From positions 1 through 64,000 of the forward strand of contig SADC01000232.1 in NCBI GenBank assembly GCA_004194705.1: a stretch of DNA of 64,000 bases. The letters are read 5' to 3'. Of the stretch, positions 34,640-45,900 are shown piece after piece. The notes under the pieces were generated by a model. It was not told the origin of the DNA, ran no database searches, and saw only the letters and a list, made by a program, of their open reading frames with translations. The DNA is from Ditylenchus dipsaci (taxonomy: Eukaryota > Nematoda > Chromadorea > Rhabditida > Anguinidae). Both the position numbers and the translations under genes were made by a program. How positions within the stretch are numbered: position 1 is the stretch's first letter; the number at the start of each line of letters is the position of its first letter.

Positions 34640-34865
34640 TTTGCGAATCGGGTGCCAAAATATTCCTTGTTCCTCCTTTTGTTTTTGCAAAAACAGATTG
34701 GTCTCCACTGTTCATTATAATTATGGTAACACTGTGATCATGGTGATCAGGGTTATTATGGTTAACATGATTACGTTCAAAACGACGGGGTGAACCAAGC
34801 TGTTTTTTTGCAAAAAAAAAACACAGTAAGGACCAAGGCATATTTTGGCACCCGATTCGTAAGTA
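34640..34865. repeat. Imperfect palindrome, AAAATATGCCTTG family
   Basis: The left arm (CCAAAATATTCCTTGTTCC) is complementary to the right arm (AAGGACCAAGGCATATTTTGG). The loop has ATGATCACGG/GGTTATTATGG repeats. Confidence 0.55.
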
Positions 34866-35080
34866 GAACCAATTGTTCCTCTTGCTTTTATTACTTCTAG
34901 CAGCTGCGGCAGGAAAGGATAAGTAACTGGAAGCTGAAAAAAAATTCAACTTGAAATTTCTTTAATTTGACAGACCATCCACTGAGCAATTAGTGCCCCA
35001 TTGAACACAGTCCTTGTCGGCTGAATCGATATTAAAAACTTTAAAAATATTCTTATCCACATACAAGAATATTTTTGACA

Positions 35081-35265
35081 CAAGGTGTCTCAAAATACGT
35101 TAAAATTTTTGGAAAAATAAAGCAACCTAAAACTAATAATAAACTAATAAAGTAATAACAAATAATAAGTCAAATGAATAAATAAACGAATAGGAAAAAC
35201 TGAAATTGAAAACTGAACAGAAAAATATTGAATTTGAAAAACTTTACGAAATTTTGAGACACCTG
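35081..35265. mobile_element. Mariner-type MITE
   Basis: The 185-bp element has inverted ends CAAGGTGTCTCAAAATACGT and the complement of ACGAAATTTTGAGACACCTG, related to the ends of the 32.2-kb element. It has no coding content and lies just 3' of the small secreted-peptide gene. Confidence 0.65.
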
Positions 35266-35294
35266 TATATTTTAAAAGTATACTCAAAATAAAA

Positions 35295-35514
35295 CTAACA
35301 GTCTTCACACAACCGTGCTGCATCTTGACAATCACCAATCACTGGGAACAAGTATTTTAGTTTCATCAAGAAAATCGCTAGAAAAAAAATACTTACCTCT
35401 ATCAGTTTTCTGGTTGATTAATTCCTTAAACTGATCCAAAGTAAATGGAACATCAGCAGGACTGACTGATGTCAAACAAAATAAGTACCAAAGAAAGCAT
35501 AAGTAAAAGTACAT
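35295..35514 (-). CDS. Small secreted Cys-containing peptide, 2 exons (54 aa)
   Basis: Exon 1 (35397-35514) encodes a strong signal peptide (MYFYLCFLWYLFCLTSVSPA) and then DVPFTLDQFKELINQKTDR, ending at a GTAAGT donor. A 55-nt intron (35342-35396, acceptor TTCCCAG) leads to exon 2 (35295-35341), which ends DCQDAARLCEDC-stop. Reading the alternative acceptor TTTTCTAG inside the intron would add 12 codons in the same frame but imply a 19-nt intron, so I prefer the 55-nt one. The mature peptide would be ~34 residues with three cysteines, giving at least one free thiol or a dimer. I do not recognise the family; the spacing slightly recalls the start of ShK-type domains. An apparent mariner-type MITE starts ~30 bp downstream. 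Confidence 0.55.
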
Positions 35515-35835
35515 TTTATACTCAACTGAAACTTTTCAAATATTTTTCATTACTTTTTCTCTAATGAAAGCCTTCAGAGGTATGTATTTTGATCCTTAAA
35601 AATCTTGAAGTTTTCAATCAAAATAGAGTGTAGATTCTAAAGTCTCTGTCATAATTTTGGGGTATGGGCTTCTATAGAGTAAATAATGGTCATGAAAGCA
35701 TTTAACATATTCAAAAGAACAACTGTATTGATGATGCAGTAGAAAAGAGCTATAATTATGTTAATGATTGCTAAAGTTGATGAGCAACACTTTTATCTTT
35801 CCGCTTTTACTAAACATTGAAAATTTTATTACTAC

Positions 35836-36252
35836 AGTCGAGTCTCTATATAGCATCCACCCAAAAGTTCGTTCCACCTCGGGTCCGACACTTTTTTTAG
35901 CTCATTTCTAAAGTATTTTGCCAAAACTGATTCGTCAGTCTAGTCGGAAATATCGCAGGGATTCCGATTTTGCCGATCGTTTCTCAGAAACATGGTAATT
36001 TGCCATTTAGACCCGCAAACCTCTATATAGCATCGCCTTAAATCTCAAAAAGGCGATGCTATATAGAGGTTTGCGGGTCTAAATGGCAAAATTACATGTT
36101 TCTGAGAAACGATCGCGAAATCGGAATCCCTGCGATATTTCCGACTAGACTGACGAATCAGTTTGGCAAAATACTTTAGAAATTGAGCTAAAAAGTGTCG
36201 GACCCGAGGTGGGAACGAACTTTTGGGGTGGATGCATATAGAGACTCGACTG
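35836..36252. mobile_element. CAGTC-family long-palindrome MITE (copy 4)
   Basis: TA-flanked ends CAGTCGAGTCTCTATATAGC and complement. The sub-terminal TATAGCATC word recurs at the centre (36025-36075). The body shares GTCCGACAC and GGATTCCGATTTTGCCGATC with the other copies. Confidence 0.87.
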
Positions 36253-36975
36253 TATTAATCAGACTATTGTTTTTTTGGTATTTTATTTCGAGAAAAAAAA
36301 AAGATTTTATACAGTCAGAAATCCTAACGAAATATAGAGTAAGGCTTAAGTTAAGTTGTTGCCTTATTTTTTTCTGATTGTAACTGTTCACGATTTTGCA
36401 AAGTGTTCGATCTAAAACTTAGACTCCAAATTACGAGTCGCAAGCTGAATCACCTCAGACGGTTCCTGTCTTTCATTTCCTTGTTCATTGCCAATATCCC
36501 TTTTACGCATTTTAGGTAATTTGCAAATATCTAGTGAAATCTCATAACACCTTTATACTTTTTTTGCATATGTCTTTTTCCCTAACACTTGGGTACCTTG
36601 AAAAGTAACTTTTAACATAGTTTTCGATAATTTAATTTTAATAGTGCTTTATATCAATCCTACATCTTCATTATTTTTTCGTATATCTTTTTCACCATAG
36701 CTTTGTAAAAAACATTACATTGAGAGGGAGTGGAAGATTGCCGTTTAGCCAGTATCGACGGGCATATCAGTGCCTCTACAATTGAGCTAACATAAGAAAT
36801 GCACATACACATGCATCAAGATGCGCTTCCTTCGGAGACGGTGCCACTAGCGGCAGTGCCGACCTCATTGAAAAAAAAAGATCCACCGCATTGTCTTTTT
36901 TCCCCACCGCTAGCACTGGCACTGCAACAACACTAGTTCATAATGCACAAGTTCAAAAAAGGTATATAACAAGAA
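36253..36975. other. Intergenic 3' of pectate lyase copy 1; tRNA-like fragment
   Basis: The minus strand at 36740-36800 reads TTAGCTCAATTGTAGAGGCAC, a good tRNA D-arm/A box, but no T arm follows. 36840-36930 has CCACTAGCGGCAGTGCC and a partial complement. No gene. Confidence 0.4.
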
Positions 36976-37058
36976 GGTATAGGTTTTATATATTTATTGA
37001 CACGAAACAACCGACTACAATGCTATTTAACTACTGTGTCATTAGTAATATTTGGTGA

Positions 37059-37802
37059 CTACTGATATTTGACATCAGAGGTTGAGTAGATACAGTTCTT
37101 GCCGTCAGCACCCTCGCCTAGTGCTTTGGGCTCTTGTGAGTTGTTATTAGTCCCTGGTACTTCTCACAAATAGGCACCTTTTTGCCTACTAATGTCAACC
37201 CTTTGATGGTAGCTGTGTCACCATAATTGGAGTTGATGCCCACTACAGCCACTTTGACGTTGGTTAGTTTGACGTTGTTCAAGGTGACTGATCTCTTGTA
37301 TTGGGTCTTGCAATTGCCACAAGAGCGGTAGAGTTTGCCAATATTGTCGGCCTGGAAGTCTTGGATGTGAGTGAGCCTCCACCATTGTGTTGCAGCACTT
37401 TGTCTGAGGCATCTTTAACACACCTCCTGTAATGGTGTATTTGGAGGAGGCACCACCTTTGAAACTAGCTGCATCCTCTCCCACATTTGTCCACCACACA
37501 TTTTTGATGGCACAAGAGCCAACACAGTGAATACCATCAGCTGCATTAGCACCGAACACCACATTGGATACACTACCACCCTCTTCTATTTGAAAGATGG
37601 GCTTTTGGCCTTCAGACTGATCTCCTTTACCAAGAGCAGTTGTAGCTACCAAACAAGCATTCTTGCCATCATAACTTTTGCCTTTAGCCACAATAATGGT
37701 TGCCTTGATGGAAGTGCAACTCTTGGCAGTTGGAAAAGCAGCAAACTGAGCTGAGCTCGTAGCAATAGATAAAACCACAAACAGAAAAGTAGAATGCATC
37801 AT
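37059..37802 (-). CDS. Pectate lyase, polysaccharide lyase family 3 (copy 1)
   Basis: A secreted calcium-dependent enzyme that cleaves polygalacturonate by beta-elimination. The ATG at 37802 starts a signal peptide (MMHSTFLFVVLSIATSSAQF). The frame then gives IIVAKGKSYDG, EGQKPIFQIEEGG, SVSNVVFG, ADGIHCVGSC and VWWTNVGEDAASFKG, which is the PL3 core. After single-base losses near 37430, 37365 and 37148 it continues with DKVLQHNGGGSLTIQDF, GKLYRSCGNCKTQYKRSV, VAVVGINSNYGDTATIKG and CIYSTSDVKYQ-stop. Its length (~248 codons) suits PL3. No intron is visible. A TATA box (TATAAAAG, 37848-37855) and an AATAAA signal (36993-36998) flank it. Animal PL3 genes are generally attributed to horizontal transfer from bacteria or fungi; that origin is inferred here, not shown. 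Confidence 0.92.
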
Positions 37803-37847
37803 GGTTCCAATCAGGAATTAATATAATAATAAACTCATAAGTCAGCC

Positions 37848-37855
37848 CTTTTATA
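37848..37855 (-). promoter_or_regulatory. TATA box of pectate lyase copy 1
   Basis: The minus strand reads TATAAAAG ~45 bp upstream of the start codon, matching copy 2 in position and sequence. Confidence 0.6.
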
Positions 37856-38329
37856 TGCTTGCCGATGAGAGCTGAATAAATATTAATGTGAAAAATTCAC
37901 TGATATCCTCATCAACTCACCAAATTCTAGGAATTTAAAAAAACAGTTTGATGAAATAGACGTGCTTTTTTATGCAATCATAAGAAGTTACTATATGCCC
38001 ATTTCCGTGTCTGTCTGTCAGTCCACAAAAAGGTTTGGCCTGTTCTGCTGATCGTACCACAAATGTTAACACCATTGGACTCAGCGTGGTCGGTTTTCTA
38101 TCATGGAAAATTCTCGAAAGTTGAGATCGGTCGTGTGAAAAAAAGTTATGGCCACTTGAAAGTTGGCAAAACCATAGGGGGACCAATGCATTTTTGAGCG
38201 AACTTTTAGTTTCCTAGGGGAACCAAGACATGCATAATGGTTAAATTCTGGTGGTAGCATGCATTATATTTGTCTCGAAGAGATAAGTTAGTGTCGTATG
38301 GGGTTGGTAGGAACCAAGATAGGTTAAGT

Positions 38330-38930
38330 ATGTGGCCAAGTGGGGTATGTAAGTGGCCTGATAGGGTATGTAGGTGTCCAAGTGGGTACGTAGGTGGCCT
38401 GGTAGGGTAGGTAAGTGGCCTGGTAGGTGTCAGGTAGGGTAGGTAGGTGGCCAGATGGGGTGTGTAGATGGCCAGTAGGGTAGGTAGGTCACTAAGTAAG
38501 CAGGTAGGTTAACAGGTAGGGTAGGTACTTGGCCGGGTAAGGTAGTTAAGTGGCGGATAGGGCAATGTAAGTGGCCTGGAAGTACAGGTAGGTAGCCTGA
38601 CAGGATAGGTATGTGACCAGGTAGGGTATGTAGGTGGCCGGTTAGGGTACGTAGATGTCCAGTAGAGTAGGTAGGTTGGCTGGTAGTAAGGTAAGTGCTA
38701 TACTGATATGGCATGTAGGTGTCCGCTAAGGTAAGTAGGTGGTCAGGCACGGTATGTAGGTGGCCAGTGGGTAGTTAGTTGGCCTGGTAGGGTAAGTAGG
38801 TGGCCAGGTAGGGCAGCTAGGGGGCTTGGTAGGGTAGGTATTTTACTTGGTAAAGAAGGTAGGTGGCCTGGAAGGGTACGTAGCCTACGTAACGTAGGTG
38901 ACCTGGGTGGCTAGGTGGTCGGTCGGACCA
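38330..38930. repeat. GTAGGTGGCC minisatellite
   Basis: Roughly 25 degenerate units of ~20-28 bp built on GTAGGTGGCCAGGTAGGGTA. They are followed by CACGTGG/AACCACCAGGATGGG units to ~39190, the same words that occur at 11.3-12.5 kb in the opposite orientation. It lies between the two pectate lyase genes. Confidence 0.8.
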
Positions 38931-39774
38931 CTACAATGGTGGTCGAAGCACCAGGATAGGCCCCAAACCACGTGAACACACCAAACCCCCATAATCGGAC
39001 ACAAACCCTTTAGACATACCAAATAACGAAAATCGGGGTCGAACCACCAGGATAGAGCCTAAACCACGGACACGACCGAACCGCCAGAATGGGGTCCAAC
39101 CCACGTGGACATACCCGAATCACAAAGATGTCGTCAAAACCACGTGGGCACACCCGAACCGCCAGGATGGGTACCAAAACACTAGGAGGGACCATGGCAA
39201 TTACATGTCACTGGGTAATGCCGAGTTGTGAGTACAGCCCCTTCGTTATGCGCCGCATAGCGGGGCAGCGCCTTCTAGTGTTACGTAAGAAATGATGTTT
39301 ATGATCTTGATGTAGAAGTTATTGTTGATGTCTAATAAAATCTTTAGATAATTAATTTTTAGTTTTTGAAAGAAGTAAAAAAAGCACATTAGTGTCTTCA
39401 AAGACACATAAAGATGGCGAAAAATGTTGAATTTCTTGGAATTTTGCTTTTTTACAAGTAATTAGGATTTCTAATTTTGGAGGGGGGGGGGGGACTGTGT
39501 CTGGCCAACGGTAATTAAAGTGTTGCGACAAACCAATGGAGCTACTGGAAAACATTTTGAAACATATTGCTGTCATTCTTGATGGGGAATGACTCGCGGG
39601 CAGTATGACTCACCAGAACATTCAGTAAATTAAGTACAGTGACAACAGTGGAAGCATCTACCGAACAACTTCTGGCTTTCTCGGTGTTGTACACGGATGG
39701 AGCATGATAGAGCATAATGAATCTTGAAATTAGATTATTAGCCATTAAATGAAACCAAGACTGAATGCGTAAAG

Positions 39775-40500
39775 TAGTTTTCCCAAAAAATCACTAAGGT
39801 TTCGGCCCTTGTTGAGAATGGGTACTGATTTCCTGCGTTGGTCCCGCTGTTTTTTTCAAAATTTCTCAAAATTTGCCCTGGTTCCACCTTCCGTTATGTT
39901 TTTTCGAAAAGTTTTTTCGTGTTTTTATTTTTTCTCTTGTATTTTATTATATTTTAAGTTTTTCTCCATTTAATTCACTGAAAATGATAAGCTCAAAGTC
40001 GATGTAGGGCTTGGAAGGCCATTTATTTCACTAGGACCAACTATGTCTATTATCGTAAAAACTCTATAAACTCCCCCCTCCTCGTTCATAATAGTGTTCT
40101 TGGGATTGTGCTTTTAGCCCAATTTTTAAAAGTCTGCTCTGAGGCAAGTTACCACCTATTTTGTATAAGTTAGCACTCTGCAAAATGAGTGCTAACTTGC
40201 CTGACAGAAGTTTAAAAAAATCGGTCAAAAACACAATGCCAAAAACACGATCTTGAGTTAGTGCAGGGGGGGGGGTGGTGTTAATAGAGTTTTACGGTAT
40301 GTATGAATGAATGAATAAATAAATACGTTTTATTTAATGACATTAATTTAACTAGAAACCTATTTCCTTGCCAAGTCTATGTAAATGCAAAAAAACTAGA
40401 TTTATGAAAATTTATTTTTTTTTGAAAAAACAAAGAGAACCAAGACAAAAAACGAAACCCATTCTTAACTATGGCCAAGGTTTTTGTGAATAAATTTGCT
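39775..40500. repeat. Inverted repeat enclosing a CCGTA MITE
   Basis: GGTTTCGGCCCTTGTTGAG / GAATGGGT at ~39800 is imperfectly complementary to GAAACCCATTCTTAACTATGG at ~40465. The CCGTA copy at 40053-40297 lies between. Confidence 0.45.
40053..40297. mobile_element. CCGTA-family MITE (copy 5), in the pectate lyase spacer
   Basis: Ends TCGTAAAACTCTATAAACTC and the complement of AATAGAGTTTTACGG. The private word is AACTCCCCCC. GCAAGTTACCACCTATTTTG is shared with the 9.4-kb copy. Confidence 0.75.
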
Positions 40501-40907
40501 TGAAAGAAGTGGGTTAAGTGAGTTTGTGTTTTATAATTACAATGCTTTTGTATTTTTTATTAGGATTACTAACGTGTTAACAATTAGGCGCAACCAATAT
40601 TTGATAAGCTATTCAATATTTTGAAAACGTTTGACAGTTCTCACAAGCCATAGTTTTGTCTAAATTTTCAGGGAAGTTTTGTTTGCAGACCAGTGATGTT
40701 GTTAATTTGGTCTTCATATTCGTTTAAAAAACTAAATTGAAAAAACGAGAAGTTCTAAACATCAAATGGGTAGTCTGTTTATTTGGATTTGATTTAAAGC
40801 ACGTCTATTTCATCAAACTGTTTTTTAAATTCCTAGAATTTGGTGAGTTGATGAGGATATCAGTGAATTTTTCACATTAATATTTATTCAGCTCTCATTA
40901 GCAAGCA

Positions 40908-40915
40908 TATAAAAG
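40908..40915 (+). promoter_or_regulatory. TATA box of pectate lyase copy 2
   Basis: TATAAAAG lies ~48 bp upstream of the ATG. The same motif is conserved, inverted, at 37848-37855 upstream of copy 1. Spacing fits a core promoter with a very short 5' leader. Confidence 0.6.
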
Positions 40916-40962
40916 GGCTGACTTATGAGTCTAATTATTATATTAATTCCTGATTGGAACCA

Positions 40963-41703
40963 TGATGCACCCTACTTTTCTGTTTCTGGTTTCTCTATTG
41001 CTTCAAGTTCAGCTCAGTTTGCTGCTTTTCCAACTGCCAAGAGTTGCACTTCCATCAAGGCAACCATTATTGTGGCTAAAGGCAAAAGTTATGATGGCAA
41101 GAATGCTTGTTTGGTAGCTACAACTGCTCTTGGTAAAGGAGATCAGTCTGAAGGCAAAAGCCCATCTTTCAAATAGAAGAGGGTGGTAGTGTATCCAATG
41201 TGGTGTTCGGTGCTAATGCAGCTGATGGTATTCACTGTGTTGGCTCTTGTGCCATCAAAAATGTGTGGTGGACAAATGTGGAGAGGATGCAGCTAGTTTC
41301 AAAGGTGGTGCCTCCTCCAAATACACATTACAGGAGGTGGTGTTAAAGATGCCTCAGACAAAGTGCTGCAACACAATGGTGGAGGCTCACTCACCATCCA
41401 AGACTTCCAAGCCGACAATATTGGCAAACTCTACCGCTCTTGTGGCAATTGCAAGACCCAATACAAGAGATCAGTCACCTTGAACAATGTCAAACTAACC
41501 AACGTCAAAGTGGCTGTAGTGGGCATCAACTCCAATTATGGTGACACAGCTACCATCAAAGGGTTGACATTAGTAGGCAAAAAGGTGCCTATTGTGAGAA
41601 GTACCAGGGAACTAATAACAACTCACAAGAGCCAAAAGCACTAGGCGAGGGTGCTGACGGCAAGAACTGTATCTACTCAACCTCTGATGTCAAATATCAG
41701 TAG
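40963..41703 (+). CDS. Pectate lyase, polysaccharide lyase family 3 (copy 2)
   Basis: This is the mirror-image copy of the 37-kb gene, in the right arm of the inverted repeat. The same signal peptide, ADGIHC, GKLYRSCGNC and C-terminal ST.SDVKYQ segments are present. Relative to copy 1 single bases are missing near 41007 (signal peptide), 41155 (GGC-CAAA), 41280 (GTGGG), 41329 (TACAC-C) and 41594 (TTTG). Copy 1 has these bases, while copy 2 has the bases copy 1 lacks at 37430, 37365 and 37148. Together the two copies support one intact product of ~248 residues. A TATA box TATAAAAG lies at 40908-40915, and AATAAA at 41764-41769. No intron is seen. Substitutions such as HPTFLFLV against HSTFLFVV show the copies are not simply one read assembled twice. 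Confidence 0.92.
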
Positions 41704-41805
41704 TCACCAAATATTACTAATGACACAGTAGTTAAATAGCATTGTAGTCGGTTGTTTCGTGTCAATAAATATATAAAACCTATACTTGTTTTTGTTTTTC
41801 ATGTA

Positions 41806-41958
41806 CAGTGGACGCTCGATATAACGTTTCGCTCGATATAACGTCCCGAAAAAATCCTTATTCTTGCCAGACTACAGTGTATTCTCGATAAAACGTCGCT
41901 CGTTATAACGTCCCATTTTGGCCGGTCCCTTAAGGGACATTATATCGAGCGTAGGCTG
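41806..41958. mobile_element. CAGTC-family short MITE
   Basis: The element begins CAGTGGACGCTCGATATAAC next to TA and ends TATATCGAGCGTAGGCTG next to TA. The word CTCGATATAACGTCCC repeats inside. It lies ~20 bp beyond the end of the right pectate lyase arm. Confidence 0.6.
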
Positions 41959-42284
41959 TACCTGTTTTAACAGGACGCAACCGACTCGCCCACGTAAAAA
42001 ATATCAACGCCAAATGTCGTCAACGTCAAAAACTCGTAGAGCCGTTATCAAAAGTTCAGGTTTTTTTTACCGAAATTCAAGTTTTACGCAAAAGCGGTTT
42101 TTTAATTTTATTTTGAGAGTTTTTCTAACCACTCCAAAAGCCGTTTTGATTTCACTTCAAAGCACTATCTGGTGAAGTTTTTCATGTTCTGTCGAGTGTT
42201 GTCGATTGTTACAAAAACTGGCGTGTTGACGCGTTTAATTTGCATATTCAAGTACCAACAACTTTTTTGAAAAATGTACATTTG

Positions 42285-42412
42285 TTTCTTTAGACTAAAA
42301 ATTTGGTTCTTTTGGTTATCGGGAATACCCGACCTCAGTCGTGCTAAGACAATTTATGCGTAGAATCGGTATTCCGATAACAAAAAGAACCAAAATTTTT
42401 CATTTAATTCTC
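42285..42412. repeat. Perfect-type hairpin, ~45-bp arms
   Basis: The left arm (ATTTGGTTCTTTTGGTTATC) pairs with the right arm (GATAACAAAAAGAACCAAAA). The loop is ~40 nt. No further function is visible. Confidence 0.55.
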
Positions 42413-42918
42413 ATAAGCCCTTCAGTAATATGTCATTAGAAAGTTTATAATTTATGGAGAAATCTGGCCCTTTAAAATTACACGGGAGAAAATCGTGCTT
42501 ACTTTTATTGATAACAGGATTTGACCACCGTAAACGGGCTTTTCAAATTTTCTTAGTGAATTCGGATCCTCCATGAAAAGCTGTCCAACAATAAATATTC
42601 GTCACAACCGACCGTCTGAGTGTTAAAGAGAAACACGGTAATACTATTTTGAGTGTTTTATATAATAAAGAATTATAGTCATGTGAAGGTACTTGAGCCA
42701 AAACCATGCATGCCCCATACAAATCGACACCAGCAAATGAAGCTTTTGATTTTTTTGCATATTAGTAAACTACACAGAATCTGAACAAATTACGGCGCTT
42801 AGCACGCTCCACTTGCAGTGTGTTAATACAGCAGCCATATTTGAGCAATGTTTGTTAATTTGTAAAATTGTTATTTGCGCTATAATGCGCGTGTTTAAAA
42901 AAACATATTTTTAAAACC

Positions 42919-45900
42919 TTAAATAAAATAGGAATCTTTTCGCAAAACAACAATGTAAAAGAAAAAATAAAGGATCTGTTCATCTTGTTCTTGGCTCAAC
43001 TTTACTTTCAGACTAAAAGTTAGTTGATTTAACTTGGTGATCAATTCATCGCACGGTTTCTTCAAATTTCTTCTTCGATTATCATATTCTTGTTCTCAGC
43101 CGCAGGATTGTTGTTAAGCCAAGCTATACACGCATCAATTTCTTGTAGCACATCATCCTTTAAAAAAGTAAAACGGTCTGAGATGGTCTTAGTATAAAAG
43201 AGATGAAAACTAACGCTGTATTCTTGTATAATGTCCTTTATGTCTGAGCAGTAAGACTGTAGTTGACTTCTGAAAGCGGCTCTCTCACGCTGCTTTTTTC
43301 TTGAGACTCATACTGCCGAGCTTCTGCAATCATTCTGTCCATTCAGCCTTAGTCACACTGTCCGTTGCATTGGTAACGGTGAGGTTGGCGAGTACGCCGC
43401 TGGAAATGTTCTTTGCATAGACATTTAGTGTACTATTAGAATCTATATCGAAGGTGATTTCTATCTCTGCGTCTTGAGATATTCTATCCAACCAGAACTG
43501 GCCTAATAGCTTGTTATCCTTAGTCAACTGTCGTTCTCCTTCGTACACCTTAATGTGTTGAAAACAATGTTAAAATTTTCGACAAATGTTTAAACTCAAA
43601 TTTTTTTTGTAAAGTTACAGGTTTGCTTTTGTATTTGAAGCATGTTTATAGCTAGGCAAGAGGTGATTAAAAAATTAGCTGATTGACCCATATATTTCCC
43701 AAGGTTTGCTTTCCAAGTTAAGCGATCTGGGCTTATCGATACGAAATGAGGAACATGAAAACAAATAGGAATAACTTGCAAACAAAAATCAAAAAGATTC
43801 CACATTTATCTTGACCACCATGTAGTTCTTTTCTTAGCTCGTACAGGTTATCGAACTTTTACGGCAACGGTTGTCCCAATCCGGAAAAATCCGAATCATT
43901 GGACTTCGGTACGGATTTTTCAACTTGGTTTCTAACAAAAACAAGGCTTAGAATTTAAATCTAGGTAAGGTTTTGCTAGAAACCAAGTTGAAAAATCCGT
44001 ACAGAAATCCAATGGTCAGGAAATTTTTTTGAATTGGCTGGAGACCATCGTTTTCGTAGACAGTAATGGTCCTTTTGAAAAATTTAAGATATTTAAAGCT
44101 TTAATACAATTTGTGTAACTTATCATATATAAATAATAACTGGTACTAGTCCGGTTTAGTCCACATCTCTTATTTTCCATTTTTGCGTTTTGTTTTTTTA
44201 GTTTTTTTGTTTTTTAGTTTATTTTTTTTTCAGACATGGAAGAACTCAGAAACTTCAATCTGGCTCTGCTTTACGAACGCCTTCTCAACTACAGTCTTAA
44301 TTACAAGCATTTATAAGTGCTATATAATGTTAAATTGGACAATATGTGTTTGTAAATTATGTCATAGTAAATACTTGTAAATTAACGCCTTGTAATTTAA
44401 CTTGCATACGTCATATTGTCTGTTACTAACGCCTTCTCAACTACTGTCAATACTTTACGAATGCCTTCTCAACTTGTAATAAAAAATGCAAAAATAAGAG
44501 GTGTGGGCTAACCGAACTAGTACTTTATAACTACCTTAATAAGAATTTCGTTGACTTTTTTGGAACTATGATTTCTTGCTTGATATAGACATTCTCTGTT
44601 GTTGAAAGTCGAGGCTTCTTAGCAGGCTATAATAAAAATAAGAGATAAAAAATTCAAAATTTCGAAAGTTAAAAATTTAAAGAATCATTTGGTAAGTACT
44701 TTTGACTAAATTTTGACTTTTTGCCTTGAGGGACCAAGGTAAACCACCTGTAGGGGGTGCCTGGATGATCGCTTGATTGACTTGGATGATTGACTTTTTA
44801 CTTTATTTATATTTTATATTCTTTACGTACCTTAGACACAAATCACTCGAAAGTGACTCTGGAATCCAGAGTCTGGATGCATAAAGTAGTATGCATACCA
44901 GAGTTTCTTTATGCTCTAGGTCCCAGTTATCAAAACTTTGTTCAAACCCTACAAGGTATGGTCTCTGCTACATATCGTCTTATTCACTTTTTGACATCAT
45001 GAAAAGAGGCGCGGGCGGAGACCTTAGTGCTAAGCAGAGCCCTAGCTGCGTTTATTCGATCATATAGGACATCCAGTACCCTTCACAGGTGGTTACCATA
45101 TTTCTTCTAATTGACGCTCCGGGGCGGCAATTAGAAGCATGCAATTTTTTGAAATTTCAGGTGATTGAAAACTCGTGTTTTAATTAACTGTTGAGCTGTG
45201 TAAAAAGTGCCTGTTAGATTTTTGAAATCCCTCGCAGGCACTTTTACACAGCTCAAACAGTAAATAAAACCTTCCCACACCTAATAACGTATTTTCTTCA
45301 CGTTCAGCATTAAAATAGCAAAAATGCTTTTTGGTCATTTCGGCAGGGCACGCAATAGTGTACATTAGCCGCAATGTTTTTCTTTCAAAGCTTTTTACAA
45401 GAAATTAAAAGTTACTGAATCACGTGAGCGCTGCAGAGTTGATTTTGCGAATTGATAACAAATCTCTGAGATGTCTTAGTTGGAATAGTAGTGTTTCGCC
45501 TTATCAGAGGTGTCATTTTTTCTCCACTCGTCTCAATGCCCAAAGAAAGAGGAGCACATCCAACAAAGCATATTTTCTAAAAGTTCTGATTTCTCTCCAG
45601 AAAGACATGCAGCCTGCACTGCAGCTCCATAAGCAACAGCTTCTTCTGGATGAAGTTTTTTGTTAAGCTGTTTGCCAGGGAAGAACTCAGACAATAGTTG
45701 CTGTATTCTCGGTATTCTTGAGGATCCGCCAAATAGAATGATTTCGCCAATGTTCGATTTGTCCATTTTGGCATCTCTCAAAGCTTTTTCAAGTAAGTCC
45801 AATATGTTGCGAAACAGATCAGCGCAGAGCTCGTTAAATCTAGCTCGAGTGATGGTGCTGTAGAAGTCGATGTCATCAATCAAGCACTCAAGTTGGATGC

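Larger units (their letters stand above)
36976..41785. repeat. ~1-kb inverted duplication containing the pectate lyase genes
   Basis: The left arm (about 36976-37977) and right arm (about 40796-41785) are near-identical in opposite orientation. They include the promoter, the gene and the polyadenylation site. The genes are divergently transcribed (outer ends are 3'). The 2.8-kb spacer holds a GTAGGTGGCC minisatellite and a CCGTA-type MITE. Homology stops within ~10-20 bp of the polyadenylation signal on one side and ~170 bp upstream of the ATG on the other, so the duplication captured essentially one gene unit. Confidence 0.9.

Noticed and set aside
35378..35396. A 19-nt intron in the small secreted-peptide gene
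   Set aside because: A second acceptor gives a 55-nt intron in the same frame, matching other introns of the window.
38430..38750. 106-codon minus-strand frame rich in LPGHLPTL repeats
   Set aside because: Direct translation of the GTAGGTGGCC minisatellite.
38330..38930. Possible CRISPR-like repeat array
   Set aside because: Units are contiguous and degenerate without unique spacers, the genome is eukaryotic and no cas gene exists; it is a minisatellite.
37059..41703. Pectate lyases as pseudogenes
   Set aside because: Indels are private to each copy and complementary between them, while substitutions are few and mostly tolerable; sequencing error is the simpler reading.
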